The notes beneath the pieces are model-generated. The model saw only the letters and a list, made by a program, of their open reading frames with translations, did no database searches and was not told the DNA's origin. Positions 14,101 through 26,100 of a stretch of DNA of 64,000 nucleotides are shown piece after piece (the stretch's first letter is position 1; every line of letters begins with the position of its first letter). The stretch is taken from NCBI GenBank assembly GCA_006937955.1, contig SSNP01000084.1, positions 2,007,689 through 2,071,688 of the forward strand. Direction: 5' to 3'. Source of the DNA: Pachypanchax playfairii. Lineage: Eukaryota; Chordata; Actinopteri; Cyprinodontiformes; Aplocheilidae. Made by a program: the position numbers and the translations under genes.

Positions 14101-17100
14101 TCTGCAACATGTCTGACAGGAAGTGGTTCTTTCAGCAAGACAATTTCCAATAAATAAACCAAGATATGAGATCACAGAGTGGGAAAATAGGAGGTCTCTC
14201 AAACATCCCAAAAATATAGTGTGCATCACTTATAAATCCTCCTTTAGAGATTCAAAATTCATGCTGAATTGTTTATTATGCATGCTGTCACACGCAGTAA
14301 AGGATAGTTCACTCTTCATTCTCCTTCTCACTTGTGTTCATTATCAAATCCTACAGATCCTTGTAATTTTGGAAATGTTAGTAAATCAACAGGTTTATAT
14401 TTTTGTGAAACCCATTTCACCACTTAGCTGTTGAGATCTAATTCGAGCCATAAATCTAAAGTCCCTCGGAACAATCTCTGCAGAACTCTTCAAAGAAAAG
14501 TTGATACCAGTCAGCACTCTTCAACTCCACAACCCTTTATGCTTTAAAAATGTAAAAGAGGAACAAAATTTTCACTTGGCTTCAGGGACCTGCTAATTAA
14601 ATACAGAATAAGAGGGAGAAAATGGCCTGAAAGCTCAACAAAGAAAACGTCAAATTAAAATTTCAAAGTGTGCAAGGCAGGTATTAATTTTGACTGGCGT
14701 CGTTCAGATTTTTTGAAGCCTTTCTCTGTGAAATTAGGCGTATCAGTACACTATACAGTACTATCTACCTTGTCGGATTACAGAATGGATGGAGAAGAAA
14801 ATGTAAGTTAAATAAGTTGTTTGCCATCGCATGAAATGAAAAGTCTCCCAGCACACTGAAAACAAGAAGATTGCTCTTGTTTATGTGACAGCTACTGCAA
14901 TAAATAGTAAAAAAAAAAAAAGAAAACAGTAAGCAGAGTGTATGTTTTTCGTTCATCTTAGCAGAGGTGACGTTTGGGGTACAGTGTCTCGCAGACTGCT
15001 GTGACTCCCTCCTGAAGCAGCATGTGTTTTTTCATGGAGCAGAGTCGGAAAAGGTTTCTTCAGAGAATCTTTGACAGCGTGCTCCTCCTGCGAGTGTTAT
15101 TCCTTTTAGCTCTTTATGCCTTCAATATGACTTGGATTATGAAATTAAAAAAAAAAAAGACAACAAAAGCTGTCCTGAACTCGCTTATCACACATGGTAG
15201 ATGACTGGAACAATGAGCACATCAGAGTTAATACTCCTCAAAGAGCTGAGAGGAAGCTGCAGCACATCTGACTCATAATCTCCAGACGTACGACTTTTCA
15301 GAACAACATATTCATTCACCTGCAGCTTCTGACTTTGTCTAGATATTTATACAACAGCATGACACCTTTTCTATTACCATGAAAACACACGAGACGTTTT
15401 TGAAAATGGGAATGAAGAACGAAGTCTAAATGTTCTTCTGCAGCAGCGCTTCATCAGGTTTTACTGATCTGTGTAAAAACAGATTCATGGTTACTTACAG
15501 TTCAGAGAAAATTGAATTACACAAACTTCTCTTTAAACTGAACCAATCCAACTTCTAGATTTCTTTTTTAATTACTGATTTATGCTTAATTGTAGAATAG
15601 ACCCTGGCATATCATTTGCCAATAAAGAAACTGAATCTGGCATTTTCTCTTGAAATGTTACTTTTCTGATTGTTAACAACAAAAGTGCTAGTTCAGGCTC
15701 TTCACAACAAGCATGAAATATTCACAGGCCCAGTGCCACGGGGCCGTGCTGTGAGCAGCAGGCTGTCAAACACATTTTGGACGGTTTGCAGAAAGTGGGC
15801 CAGTCTCTGCGAACCGCCTGTTTCTTCGTCCACCTGCGGGGCAGCGGGAGCCACAGCAGCCAAATTAGCACACAGTCCCGGTCTCAGATGTCCGACAGTT
15901 CTGAGTGGATCTCATATCTGGACGCGATCGGCCACAGCTCTGGGAATCACGACAAACACGTCTCACAGACTAACAGCCTTTGCAAAACTGACAGCTCTGA
16001 AATGAATGTAATAAAGTCAGCTGATATTAATGGTGGATCAGCTTGTCCCTTTCCTCTCATCTCCTCTGCAGTTCCTCATCTCAGATCTGCCCTTTCGTTC
16101 TTCCGTGTGACGTCCTGACTCAGTATTAAAGTGAGCTGCACAACCTCCCTAATACTCCAACAAAAACAGTCCCCGTATCTCTCTGCCCTTTTCGGCTGTC
16201 TTAATCCTCACTATCAGTATGCTCCTCAGTGCGTCGACCTTCCTCCTTGGTGCTTCCCTGTTTGAGAGGGATTTGACTCTCCATCTTTTTCAAGCCCCCC
16301 CCCTTACACAGCTTGACCCCCACAGTGCTATTGTTGTTGCCCCATTGTCCTCCATCCATCACCGAAGGGTTCAGTCCTGCTCGGATGTTGGAGGATGAAT
16401 TTGGACAAAGGCGTTGATGGATTCCCATCACATTTCTCATGAGGGAATAAATCTTCCAGCTTCCTTGCACACAAAAAAAAAGCTGAATCACGCCACATTA
16501 ACGTGTATGTAAAGATAATCTCTAAGAGCTATTATCAAAGTAAATGAGGGGTTTAGTTCTAGTGTTCTAGTGTGATTAGAGTCTTCCTGCGTGAACCCTG
16601 CTTGATCACTGCTGTTAACTGGGATAAAGGACGTCCTGTGATGTCATGGAAGCCCGTCGCTGAGCACATCTTGACCTGATTTTTATATATTACTGTGTTT
16701 TTATTCGCCATTTGCATTTTTGATGCATATTTCTGCCCATAATACCCATCACATCATATTGACACACGCTCGTGTGACCTGTTCACATTTGTAGAGCTTA
16801 TTATTAATATCCTACAGCTTTCAGTACCTTTAGTCTGTTAAAATTCTGTGTTGATCATCACATCTGCTTGGAACTTTATGGAAAAGTTTGTCATTTTTAA
16901 CATGGTGATAATGTTGAGAAGACTCTAGCTGCACCTTCAACAGCTGCAGGATAAGAGGAAGAAGATCTAGCGGTTGTAGCTGCTGCTTTTGTTTTGAAGA
17001 GGATGGAGAGAGAAGACGGCCATGCTGGTGTGAGCAGCCATGGATACGACTCTGTTCCATGAGCTGGACCAACGGTCGGATGGTGACTACATAGCGTACC

Positions 17101-20100
17101 GCCAGTTGGACTGTAACGCCTACTCTTAAGATTTTGCATTGTGTTGCTATACTCATCATGAAAAGGGTAATGTAAGTATATTTTGTGGAAGCAACAATAT
17201 TTCATGTTTAAATTGACTTTTAAAACAGAAGTAATGCAAAACCCAGAAATCGGTAAGTTTTTTCTTCTAGAAAAAAATACGCAAAATAAAGATTTGCACT
17301 GCGTCTGTGCTGCTATTAAACATAACAGTACATATAAATTGTAGGACCGGAGACCCGTTCGTAGAAAGTCTTGGACAAGACCATCAACCTGGTTGCAAAC
17401 TTCTGAATGTGCAACAAACCCTTTACTCTTATATGGTTTCCTTAGGAAATGATCCAAAACTCATTGGTAGGGTGTTCACAGCCGTATGGGTTATCGTGAC
17501 TAAGGCTTTAATTAGCAACTGCACTGGTATTCTTTGTTTTTTTTTTTTATAAAGAGTGTCAGACCTTGTGTCCTTTGTTTACCTCAGCTACCCTGATCGT
17601 ATCAAGCTACAGTTTCACTACCTGTTTTCTGTTCCTCACCCACACCCTGGTTTGATTTTTACTTTTACCTGACTTTGACCAAAGCAAAGAAAAGTTTCCG
17701 TGAGATTTCTTACATTTTGAAAATGTAAATTAAAATAATAAGTAATACAATTCTTATGTTTGGAGCTTCTAATCACACGGCCCTTTGTTTAAATCTCATC
17801 AGCTAATAACATCCTTTCTAAGTATCATGAACTGAGAACCAGTGAGTGTGAGTATAGTGGAGACGTAGAGCCGTCAAGCCAGCTGATAACAGTATATTAT
17901 AGATTTTCACTCTTTATAAAGCTAACAGCCGTGTTTTACAGTGTTGCTGGCTTGCTGTGTTAACAATCAATGCAAGTTTTGGTGTGTGGATCAATATCCT
18001 TCATCAAAAACCCAAAACCTTGGCAGAAAGTGTCGGTTAGCATCCTTCAGGGGAAAAAATCATTTGCAGTAATCGTTCATAAGAAGACGAGTAAATATGA
18101 ATATTCAGATAGTGTTTGATGTGATACCAAGAAAGCAGAAAGAAAAATGGTGTTTATAGACATTCATGGAAGTTCTGGTGTCAAACTTTGGAAGCTGCGA
18201 TGTTTTTTAACATACAGCATCACCACAAACTAACTTCAGTGAATTGTTTTACAGCATCAGTATCCAGGCAACAGACCAACATTTCTGTTTTACTTGGGCA
18301 ATATCTACAAATGAAGCCAAGCCACAGACATGACTGAACACATTATTGATTGTATCAAACGTTAAACGTGTTTGTGAACTTTGCTAAACTGATCGGTGGT
18401 AATTTCTTTACTGAAAATCCTCACAAGGACCCAAAGAAACCTTTGGGTTTTTATCAAATTGGCTGACAGCTGACATTTGAAATCCGATAACAAATAAAAT
18501 AAATCCTCTCGCTGTGCGCTGCCACTCAAGGCTGATAATGACGCAGGAATGGATTTAACATCCTAATGAAGTACCGAGTTAATTAAAGCTGAACAACACT
18601 GTTTGCACTCTGGATCTTCAGGTACAAGGAAGGATTTACTGTGAAAGTGGTTCTTTTTTCTTCATGGATGGATGGATGGATGGATGGATGGATGGATGGA
18701 TGGATGGATGGATGGATGGATGGATGGATGGATGGATGGATGGATGGATGGAAGGATGGATGGATGGATGGATGGATGGATGGATGGATGGATGGATGGA
18801 TGGATGGATGGACGGACGGATTGTAGATAGGTAGGTAGGTTGGTAGGTTAGTAGGTAGGTAGGTAGGTAGGTAGGTAGGTAGGTAGGTAGGTTGGTAGGT
18901 AGGTTGGTAGGTAGGTAGGTTGGTAGGTAGGTAGGTAGGTAGGTAGGTAGGTTGGTCGGTAGGTAGGTAGTAGGTAGGTAGATAGGTAGGTAGGTAGGTA
19001 GGAAGGTTAGTAGGTAGGTAGGTAGGTAGGTAGGCAGGTAAGTAGGTAGGTAGGTAGGTAGGTAGGTAGGTAGGTAGGTTAGTAGGTAGGTAGGTAGGTA
19101 GGTAGGTAGGTAGGTAGGTAGGTAGGTAGGTAGGTAGGTAGGTAGGTAGGTGGGTAGGTGGGTAGGTAGGTAGGTAGGTAGGTAGGTAGGTAGGTAGGTA
19201 GGTAGGTAGGTAGGTAGGTAGGTAGGTAGGTAGGTAGGTAGGTAGGTAGGTAGGTAGGTAGGTAGTAGGTAGGTAGGTAGGTAGGTAGGTTAGTAGGTTA
19301 GTAGGTAGGTAGGTAGGTTAGTAGGTAGGTAGGTAGGTAGGTAGGTAGGTAGGTAGGTAGGTAGGTAGGTAGGTAGGTAGGTAGGTAGGTAGGTAGGTAG
19401 GTAGGTAGGTAGGTAGGTAGGTAGGTAGGTAGGTAGGTAGGTAGGTAGGTAGGTAGGTAGGTAGGTAGGTAGGTAGGTAGGTAGGTAGGTAGGTAGGTAG
19501 GTAGGTAGGTAGGTAGGTAGGTAGGTAGGTACAGTGATCTGGAGAAACACTGAGCTCAAGCAGGAAGTATCGGTCCTTTCAGTGTATTAGCTGTGATTTT
19601 TAACATTCTTATAAGCATTGGGGTAAACAACATATTTTCAAAATATCCATATTTGCCTCACCTGACAAAGAAATGTTGATCAGCGAGTGGATGAGGAGTT
19701 TGGTTTGTTCCTTCTGTGTTTAAACAGATGCCATTGCACAAAAGCTTTATGACTCCATACCATAAAAGGAGAAGAAGCACTTGAAATATTAGCATGGAGA
19801 CTAAGACAGACGCTCTATAAATACACTTACTTGTGCCTCAGAATGAAACAAATGTTAGAGAGAGATCTGTTAGTTCTGCAAGAACAGGTCAGTGTCAAGC
19901 ATTAAAAAGGGAGACAAACTGCTCTTCATGACACGCCTGCCTTTGTTTTCAGTCACCAGCAATTTCCCAACTCTTTACAGCACTAATGCAAGACTGCACA
20001 TTGAGCTTGCTGTGTTAAACTGTCATTACATTCTCGTACTACACCCACCTGCAGAGACTGGACAACATGTGAGTGCTTGAGTCTGGAGTACTGGTGATGT

Positions 20101-23100
20101 TCCCCTATGCAGAGATAAGACTAATAAACCTTTGAAGTTAGTCTTTAACCAGTTGAAGCTTTTTCATGTTATAAAACTGAGCTAATGTTTCAGGGAAATG
20201 AGATGAACAGGTTTGTTGAACATGTAAGTGTCCAACAAGCGTGACGTGTTCAACAGATTTGGAGACAAAAGTAGATTTTTTTTCCCACTTTTCTTGTGTT
20301 GCATTTCTACCAGACTACAGCTGGGATTCTCCTGAACCTGTTCTGGTCATCAGTCAGCAACTCATACGAGTGAAACCACATGGTACTGCTCCAGGGAGGA
20401 ACCAACATCTTCTTTCTTCCTCATTTAAATTCACCCCCCCCCCCCATCCATCCATTCCGTTTTGACATTTGACAACCATCACAGCCCTCCTTCCACAGCA
20501 GCCGAGTCGCAGATGGATCGAAAAGTTCGTGCGCATGACAGTGTACACAGCCGTGACCCGCTGGACCTCGTGGGAAGCCGCAGCTAAACTGAAGGATGCC
20601 AAGAAAGCAACAGAGGGAGGGGATGGTCGATGGGAGGGAGGAGGGAGGGGTTGCCGGCTTTGCCAAGGAGGAGACAAATGTACTTTACTGCAGCAATGCA
20701 GGACCATGAGACGGATGAACAGACGAGGTGCCAGAACAGCGTTCAGAACACACAGATGATGCTGTCGATATTTTTACAGGTTTTTCCATTTGCGCATCAT
20801 AAATGTTTAGTTTTAACACTGCAGATGTTACCGAATCAGCCTCAGCTATAGAGGTAAGAAGACCTGGCAGGGTGGTCATTTCCTGCTGAAACCCCCCCCC
20901 CCATCTAAACAACACCTTTCTCTGGAGGATGCACAAGGGCTGACATTCTCCTCTATACAAGGCCTTCGACTCACCGCAGATATGATGGATGTATTTCCTG
21001 TGTTCTCCCTCCAGCGTTCACTATTCTGAACAGACCTACGTGTGAAATAGAACCACATCCCAGGACGGCCTCAGCAGCCCCCGCCCTGCGCAAACCTGTG
21101 CCCGCTTTCTTCATGAAACCTAATGACACATTAACACACCAGCTCAAACAAAGCTGGCTGCACACGCGCTCGCACGCGGAGAAACCAGGAGGCGAGATAA
21201 TGCACCACCATCCATAGCCTGCGCTGACTGCAAGCACTCAAGTAACAAATATCCTTTTCCCATCATAAAACTTTCATCTCGTGCAAGTTTGTTGGTGGGC
21301 CGAGTGCATTTCCTGGAGAAAAACGTACATGCGTAACCTTGAGCTGATCTTTTTAACATAATGCGTCTGCTTTATTGGATTCTAGCTGGTTGTTACTCAC
21401 AGGAATACCAAGTGCTAAGAGTTGCGGTCTGAGCTGGAAGATGAGACAAAGGACAAAGTGGTAAGAAGTGTCTGTGACGGATCGCTGTCATGTTCACCTT
21501 ATTGCAACAGTTCAGATCTAAATCTTCAAGTAACACCTTACAAAGACAGATGGACTTTTACATACTTGTGCACATATGGGCGTTCTCTTTAAATATGCTC
21601 CAAAAGACAGAATTAAGCAAATAAAATACAAGGTCATTCTCAGCAGTCTAGATTTAGAAATCTTAGTTTTAAGTAAAGAAATCCTCAAGGAGCTGAAATG
21701 TGAACTTTAACATTTACATTTCCAGCTTGTCAGACTTTATCGGGTAATGAAAGCAACTTCAGTGAGATCAGCAGCTTCTGAGCTTCACCTGGATATAAAA
21801 TATATGCAAGTTATATAATAAAACACTTCTTTTAGACCAGGTATTTTACATTTACACTGGGGACATCTCTAATTGTGCAATAGCAATTTTTCTCCTAAAA
21901 CAACGTTAAAAAACAGTCAGATTTCTAATTAAGGGACATTTGGTCCCTCTCCAAAATAAAGGATGTGTCAGTTTGAGCTAATGGATTTTATTGTGAAAAC
22001 CCCATGAGGCAATAGAGCATATTCCAGGAGAGCTTTGCAGGTGTTAAAAATTAACAAACAAATAAACTAAAGCCTACTGACTTTAATTGCTAGTTGCAGA
22101 TTGTTTCTGGATGCAAAAGAATAAAGTTTGTTTTTTAGAGTTATTCTTTTAAAGAGGCCCTTCCATTAAAAATGTTTTTTCTGAGGTTTCTGTTGAATAT
22201 TTTAGCTCCACAGGTGTTCTTACCTTCATAGTGGGTGTGAAAACAGGTCAACAACTTCTCTTTCAGTTTTAATCTCTCAAACGACGCAGGTGGTGATAAC
22301 ACCCGAGTTCTCCCGAGNCCGAACAGCCTGTATCTGTTTCATCACAACTTCTTTGTTTGTTAGTATTCGGCAGCTCCTGCAGTTGAAACCACGCCTAGCA
22401 TGCTGCTGGCTAAAAGCTGTTAGCATAACGTAGCAAACAGGAAGACACGACGTCTGATGTTGCCATGCACAGCGGGGCAGGAAACAGTATACCTTGCTCT
22501 CATAGGCTAGTTTGTTAGCCAATCAGAGTCCAGCTAATTCAAATAATGAATATGAACGAGCTGCTGCTCGAGGCCTGACGGAAGGAGCCAGAACCACCCG
22601 AATTTTAACGCAGACAGATTGAAAGGTCTGTTAATCAGTGTTTCCTGATGTTTCTTAGATATAAAATGTTTCATATTACTGGTTAATACTTAAGAAATAA
22701 CCACAAAGTCATGAAATTTGTATGAAATGACCTCTTTAAGTCTCACAAAGACAAATGTCACAGAAACAGTCTGTTTGGGATTAGGGTTGTCAAAATAATT
22801 GATACCTAGATATTAATCAATACTAAAACTGGTATATAAATTAGATAATCTGTTCCTGTGGTATTAATATTTTGAAGTCTTGCAAACTCCTTCAGTTTAT
22901 ACTGACACGCACGTTCCCTGACAGTCAGGTGTTATCAAGCAGCCTGCTGAAAATTAACAGAAGAGGAAGCTGCTGCACAGCCGCATCACAGTATCCTACG
23001 AGTTGTATTAGCAACAATGGCAACAGCGAGTTTGGGAGGCGCTTCACAGCCCAGGTTAATCAAGAACACAAAGAGCAAAAGTGAATACATAAATAAATTG

Positions 23101-26100
23101 GTGTTTTTCAATCACCTTAATATCAAAATTAAATTTTTATTTTCAGTATCGAATCGAGTTTGAAATTTTTGTATGGCGACAACACTATTTGGGATCGACA
23201 TGCATTTCAAGGGTTCAAGCCAAAGAAAATTTAAATCCAACTACATTCAGTTTGAGTCTGAACTTTAATCTGTTATCATTTAAATAATTACAATCAATTA
23301 ACCATTCTTCTAAAATCATTCCTATTTAAGCCAGACGTCACTGAAATCTGGAATTTTTTTCTAAATAAAAAAAGGGCAACGAATCCTAAACATAAAGAAT
23401 GAGACAATCTGTTTAGTTCTTCCAGTTTCACACATGCAGGCATGAAGAAACACTAACCTGTGGAGACAGGGCGCTGGTAGGCTGGGTGAAGAGTGTAGAG
23501 TGGGCTGCTGACCGTAGGCCATGCGCTCTCCTGACAGTCTGACAGGTGAAAGTAGCAGACACCTCCTGTCCAACCAAACACACACAAGTTGGGAAACATC
23601 AGCAGCCGCTCAGACAAAACAGAATCATCACAACACAAATGGAAATCAGTGAATCTGATGCTATTTTCAGAAAGCAACACTATCTGTGAACCAAACAGAG
23701 GCTTAAAATAAACCACACATAAAAGTGATTGCTGAGTTTTACTTGCTATTCTTGTCACAAGGACTCTTCAGTTTCTATTCTGCGGTAATTCAAAAGTTTA
23801 AATGTGCAAGACAGAGAATAAAATTGAGAGGAATTTCTTGCATATGTTTAAGGAGGCATGTGGACCAGCGTGCAGCTGCAGCAGACACTCGGTGATGAGA
23901 GGGATGATCACAGTACAGCTGTTCTACATTTAAAAACAGGAGAATTAGTGATTTAAGGGCTTGAACACAAAATGACCTTCGTCACGTTTGGAAAGAAGTT
24001 ATAAACATGGACATGTGCACATGTTAGCTTGTTTAAAACAAACGGAATGTTTTAGCAGCTCTTTGTTTTAGGAAGGACTCCCTAAAGGACTTTGTGAGGG
24101 TCGAGAACGAGGCTGCTAAATGGATTCTGTTAAAAACTTCCCCAGTGTGCGGTGGATTAAGTATGTGACAGAGACACACAATAAACTAAAGTGACTAAAA
24201 CACTTTCGCCCTCAAAGTATGCGGCCAGGTGTCCCCAGCATGCTCGCACTGAGGAAAAATTAGATGAAGATAAAGTGGAATTTAAGGGAAGAGCACCTTG
24301 ATTGTGTGCAGTACACCTCATTTATTACACATTTAGGGGTTGTTTGGTGTCTGGGAGGTCTTTCATATTACCATACTTTCATTATACAAGCTGTTGTGTC
24401 TACGAACGCTTTACCAATCTGCTCTGAGATGTTCTACACAGCAGATCTGATTTACTTTGATTCCCATAGGCAGGGCCGGTTCTGGGCATAGGCAGACTAG
24501 ACAATTGCCTAGGGTGCCCTCTGCTGGAGGGGGCGCCATTTTTTTATTTTTAACAAACTGTTGGACAGTAATAATTAAATATCTATCTATATCTATATAT
24601 CGTCTCTATTATTTATTTTAGTATGAATAAAAAATGTTTTGCAATGTAATTCAGTTATTATGTTGTTTCTGTTCTGGGCAGTACGGTGCGCCAAAATCCT
24701 TTTTCGCCTAGGGCACCATGCAGCTCAGGGCCAGTCCTGCCCATAGGAGTTAAAAATATGCAAAAGGCAAATGGTGCACGCAATAAATCATGTTTGAAGG
24801 AGTTCGAAGCTGGTATGATTATGAACAATCCCTGATCTGCTGCAGATGCCTGCATTTTGAACGGCCTCAGTCTGGAGAAAAGGAGATTAGCTCTGATCGG
24901 ACAAGCTAACCAAAGGGCCGGTTACAAAGTGGATGTCTGCTGTCTAAAAGAAAAAAAATTCTCAAAAATCTCATATCAGTGTATTTGTAGAGGATTGTAT
25001 AAACATTTAAATTGCTGTCAGTTTTGAATTACACGATTAATCTGGTAGAAATGTTATGAAACGTAATCTGGAAGTGTTACTAGCTGAACTGGAAGCACTC
25101 GCTCCACCGGTTCCAACGCACGGTTCACAAACACAATCACATTGAAATGAATAAGAAGGTGCAGTTTTAAAAGGTGTGACACTGATGCTGCAGTGTCTCT
25201 AACATTCAAAACATCCATCAACATTAGAACTTTTTTTACTTCTTGCAATTAGTTTTTATGCATCAACATTCAGTGAATTGACAAAGACGGGCTTTGATTA
25301 TACCCTTAGTGATTATTCGACATATCACAAGGAACACTGTGGAGGATGAGTTTGTCTGTTTCTATAAAAGACATTCAGTGGAGGAAAGTCTTTCCTAGTC
25401 AGGTTGTTCATGCTGCAGAGGTGGTCTGATTATGTGTTTTGGGTTTTTTTTTCTACAACTTCAAACAAGCAAAACTAATTCTTGAAAAGATTGTCAAGAA
25501 AAGATATTCCATCATTCATAACAATGTTTGACACTGTCTTTATGCACAAATATTGAGTTTCTAAGTAGGACTATCTCATCCACAAGCACACTCTCAGCTC
25601 TTTCAAGCAATAAGTAATGAAACTTTAGCCAGGTCTAATATCCCTGTGATACTTTGAGGGAATGTGTTCTCCACATTAAGATAGGAAATAGACCTTCGAA
25701 CTGACATATCATGCCGTAGCAGGATTATTGAACCTTCCTTATCTATAACAAGCCAGGCGTACAGCATCATCTAGGTGTGGCGGCCTGCAGACTCTGTCGA
25801 CAATAAAAGTGCCAGTGAACTGACAAGAGTGTCTCCTCTCGTCGTTACTGTCAAGTAGAGAGAGAATATTCACTTCATTTTTAATTTGGCAGCAAAGTCT
25901 GGCTGCAGCAACACACTCGCAGAATAACTTATCTGGTCAACCGCTTAACTTCTTATGCAATGAATGAGCTCGAATCCAGAGCCCCCCCGTATCATGTGCA
26001 GCAGTCCACATGTATGAGTAGCTGTGACCTCTCAGTGCCAGAAGGTTTGCAGCCAAGAAAATTATTGGGGGGTTGTGTGGGGGGGTCTATTGCTGTTGAT

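Larger units (their letters stand above)
4256..23457 (-). other. mcu: MCU intron 2 (about 19.2 kb)
   Basis: No coding exon is recognisable in this interval; the open frames seen are short and match no family I know. It contains microsatellites (GA at about 8158-8191, AAAT at about 8536-8562), a run-flanked assembly gap at 8351-8360, and two copies of a TTAA-flanked MITE. It also holds hAT elements, Tc1-like remnants, a second TTAA element and an 867-bp tetranucleotide array; each is listed separately. The stretches 4300-8150, 8600-9450, 10040-11300, 14200-16830 and 19540-22140 look like ordinary single-copy intron sequence. Confidence 0.85.

Noticed and set aside
15670..16118. Two overlapping frames of 111 and 113 codons in MCU intron 2
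   Set aside because: They overlap in different frames, have no recognisable domain, no splice or promoter context, and low-complexity composition. A nested gene is not supported without transcripts.
18829..19531. TAGG array considered as an interstitial telomere
   Set aside because: The unit is four bases (TAGG), not TTAGGG. The occasional TTAG variants are scattered and never form hexamer runs.
19290..19559. A long Tyr-Leu-Pro-Thr repeat frame on the minus strand
   Set aside because: It is translated tetranucleotide repeat; a four-base unit stays open by chance. The same holds for the Met-Asp-Gly-Trp frame at 18641 and the His-Thr frames at 1545-1759.
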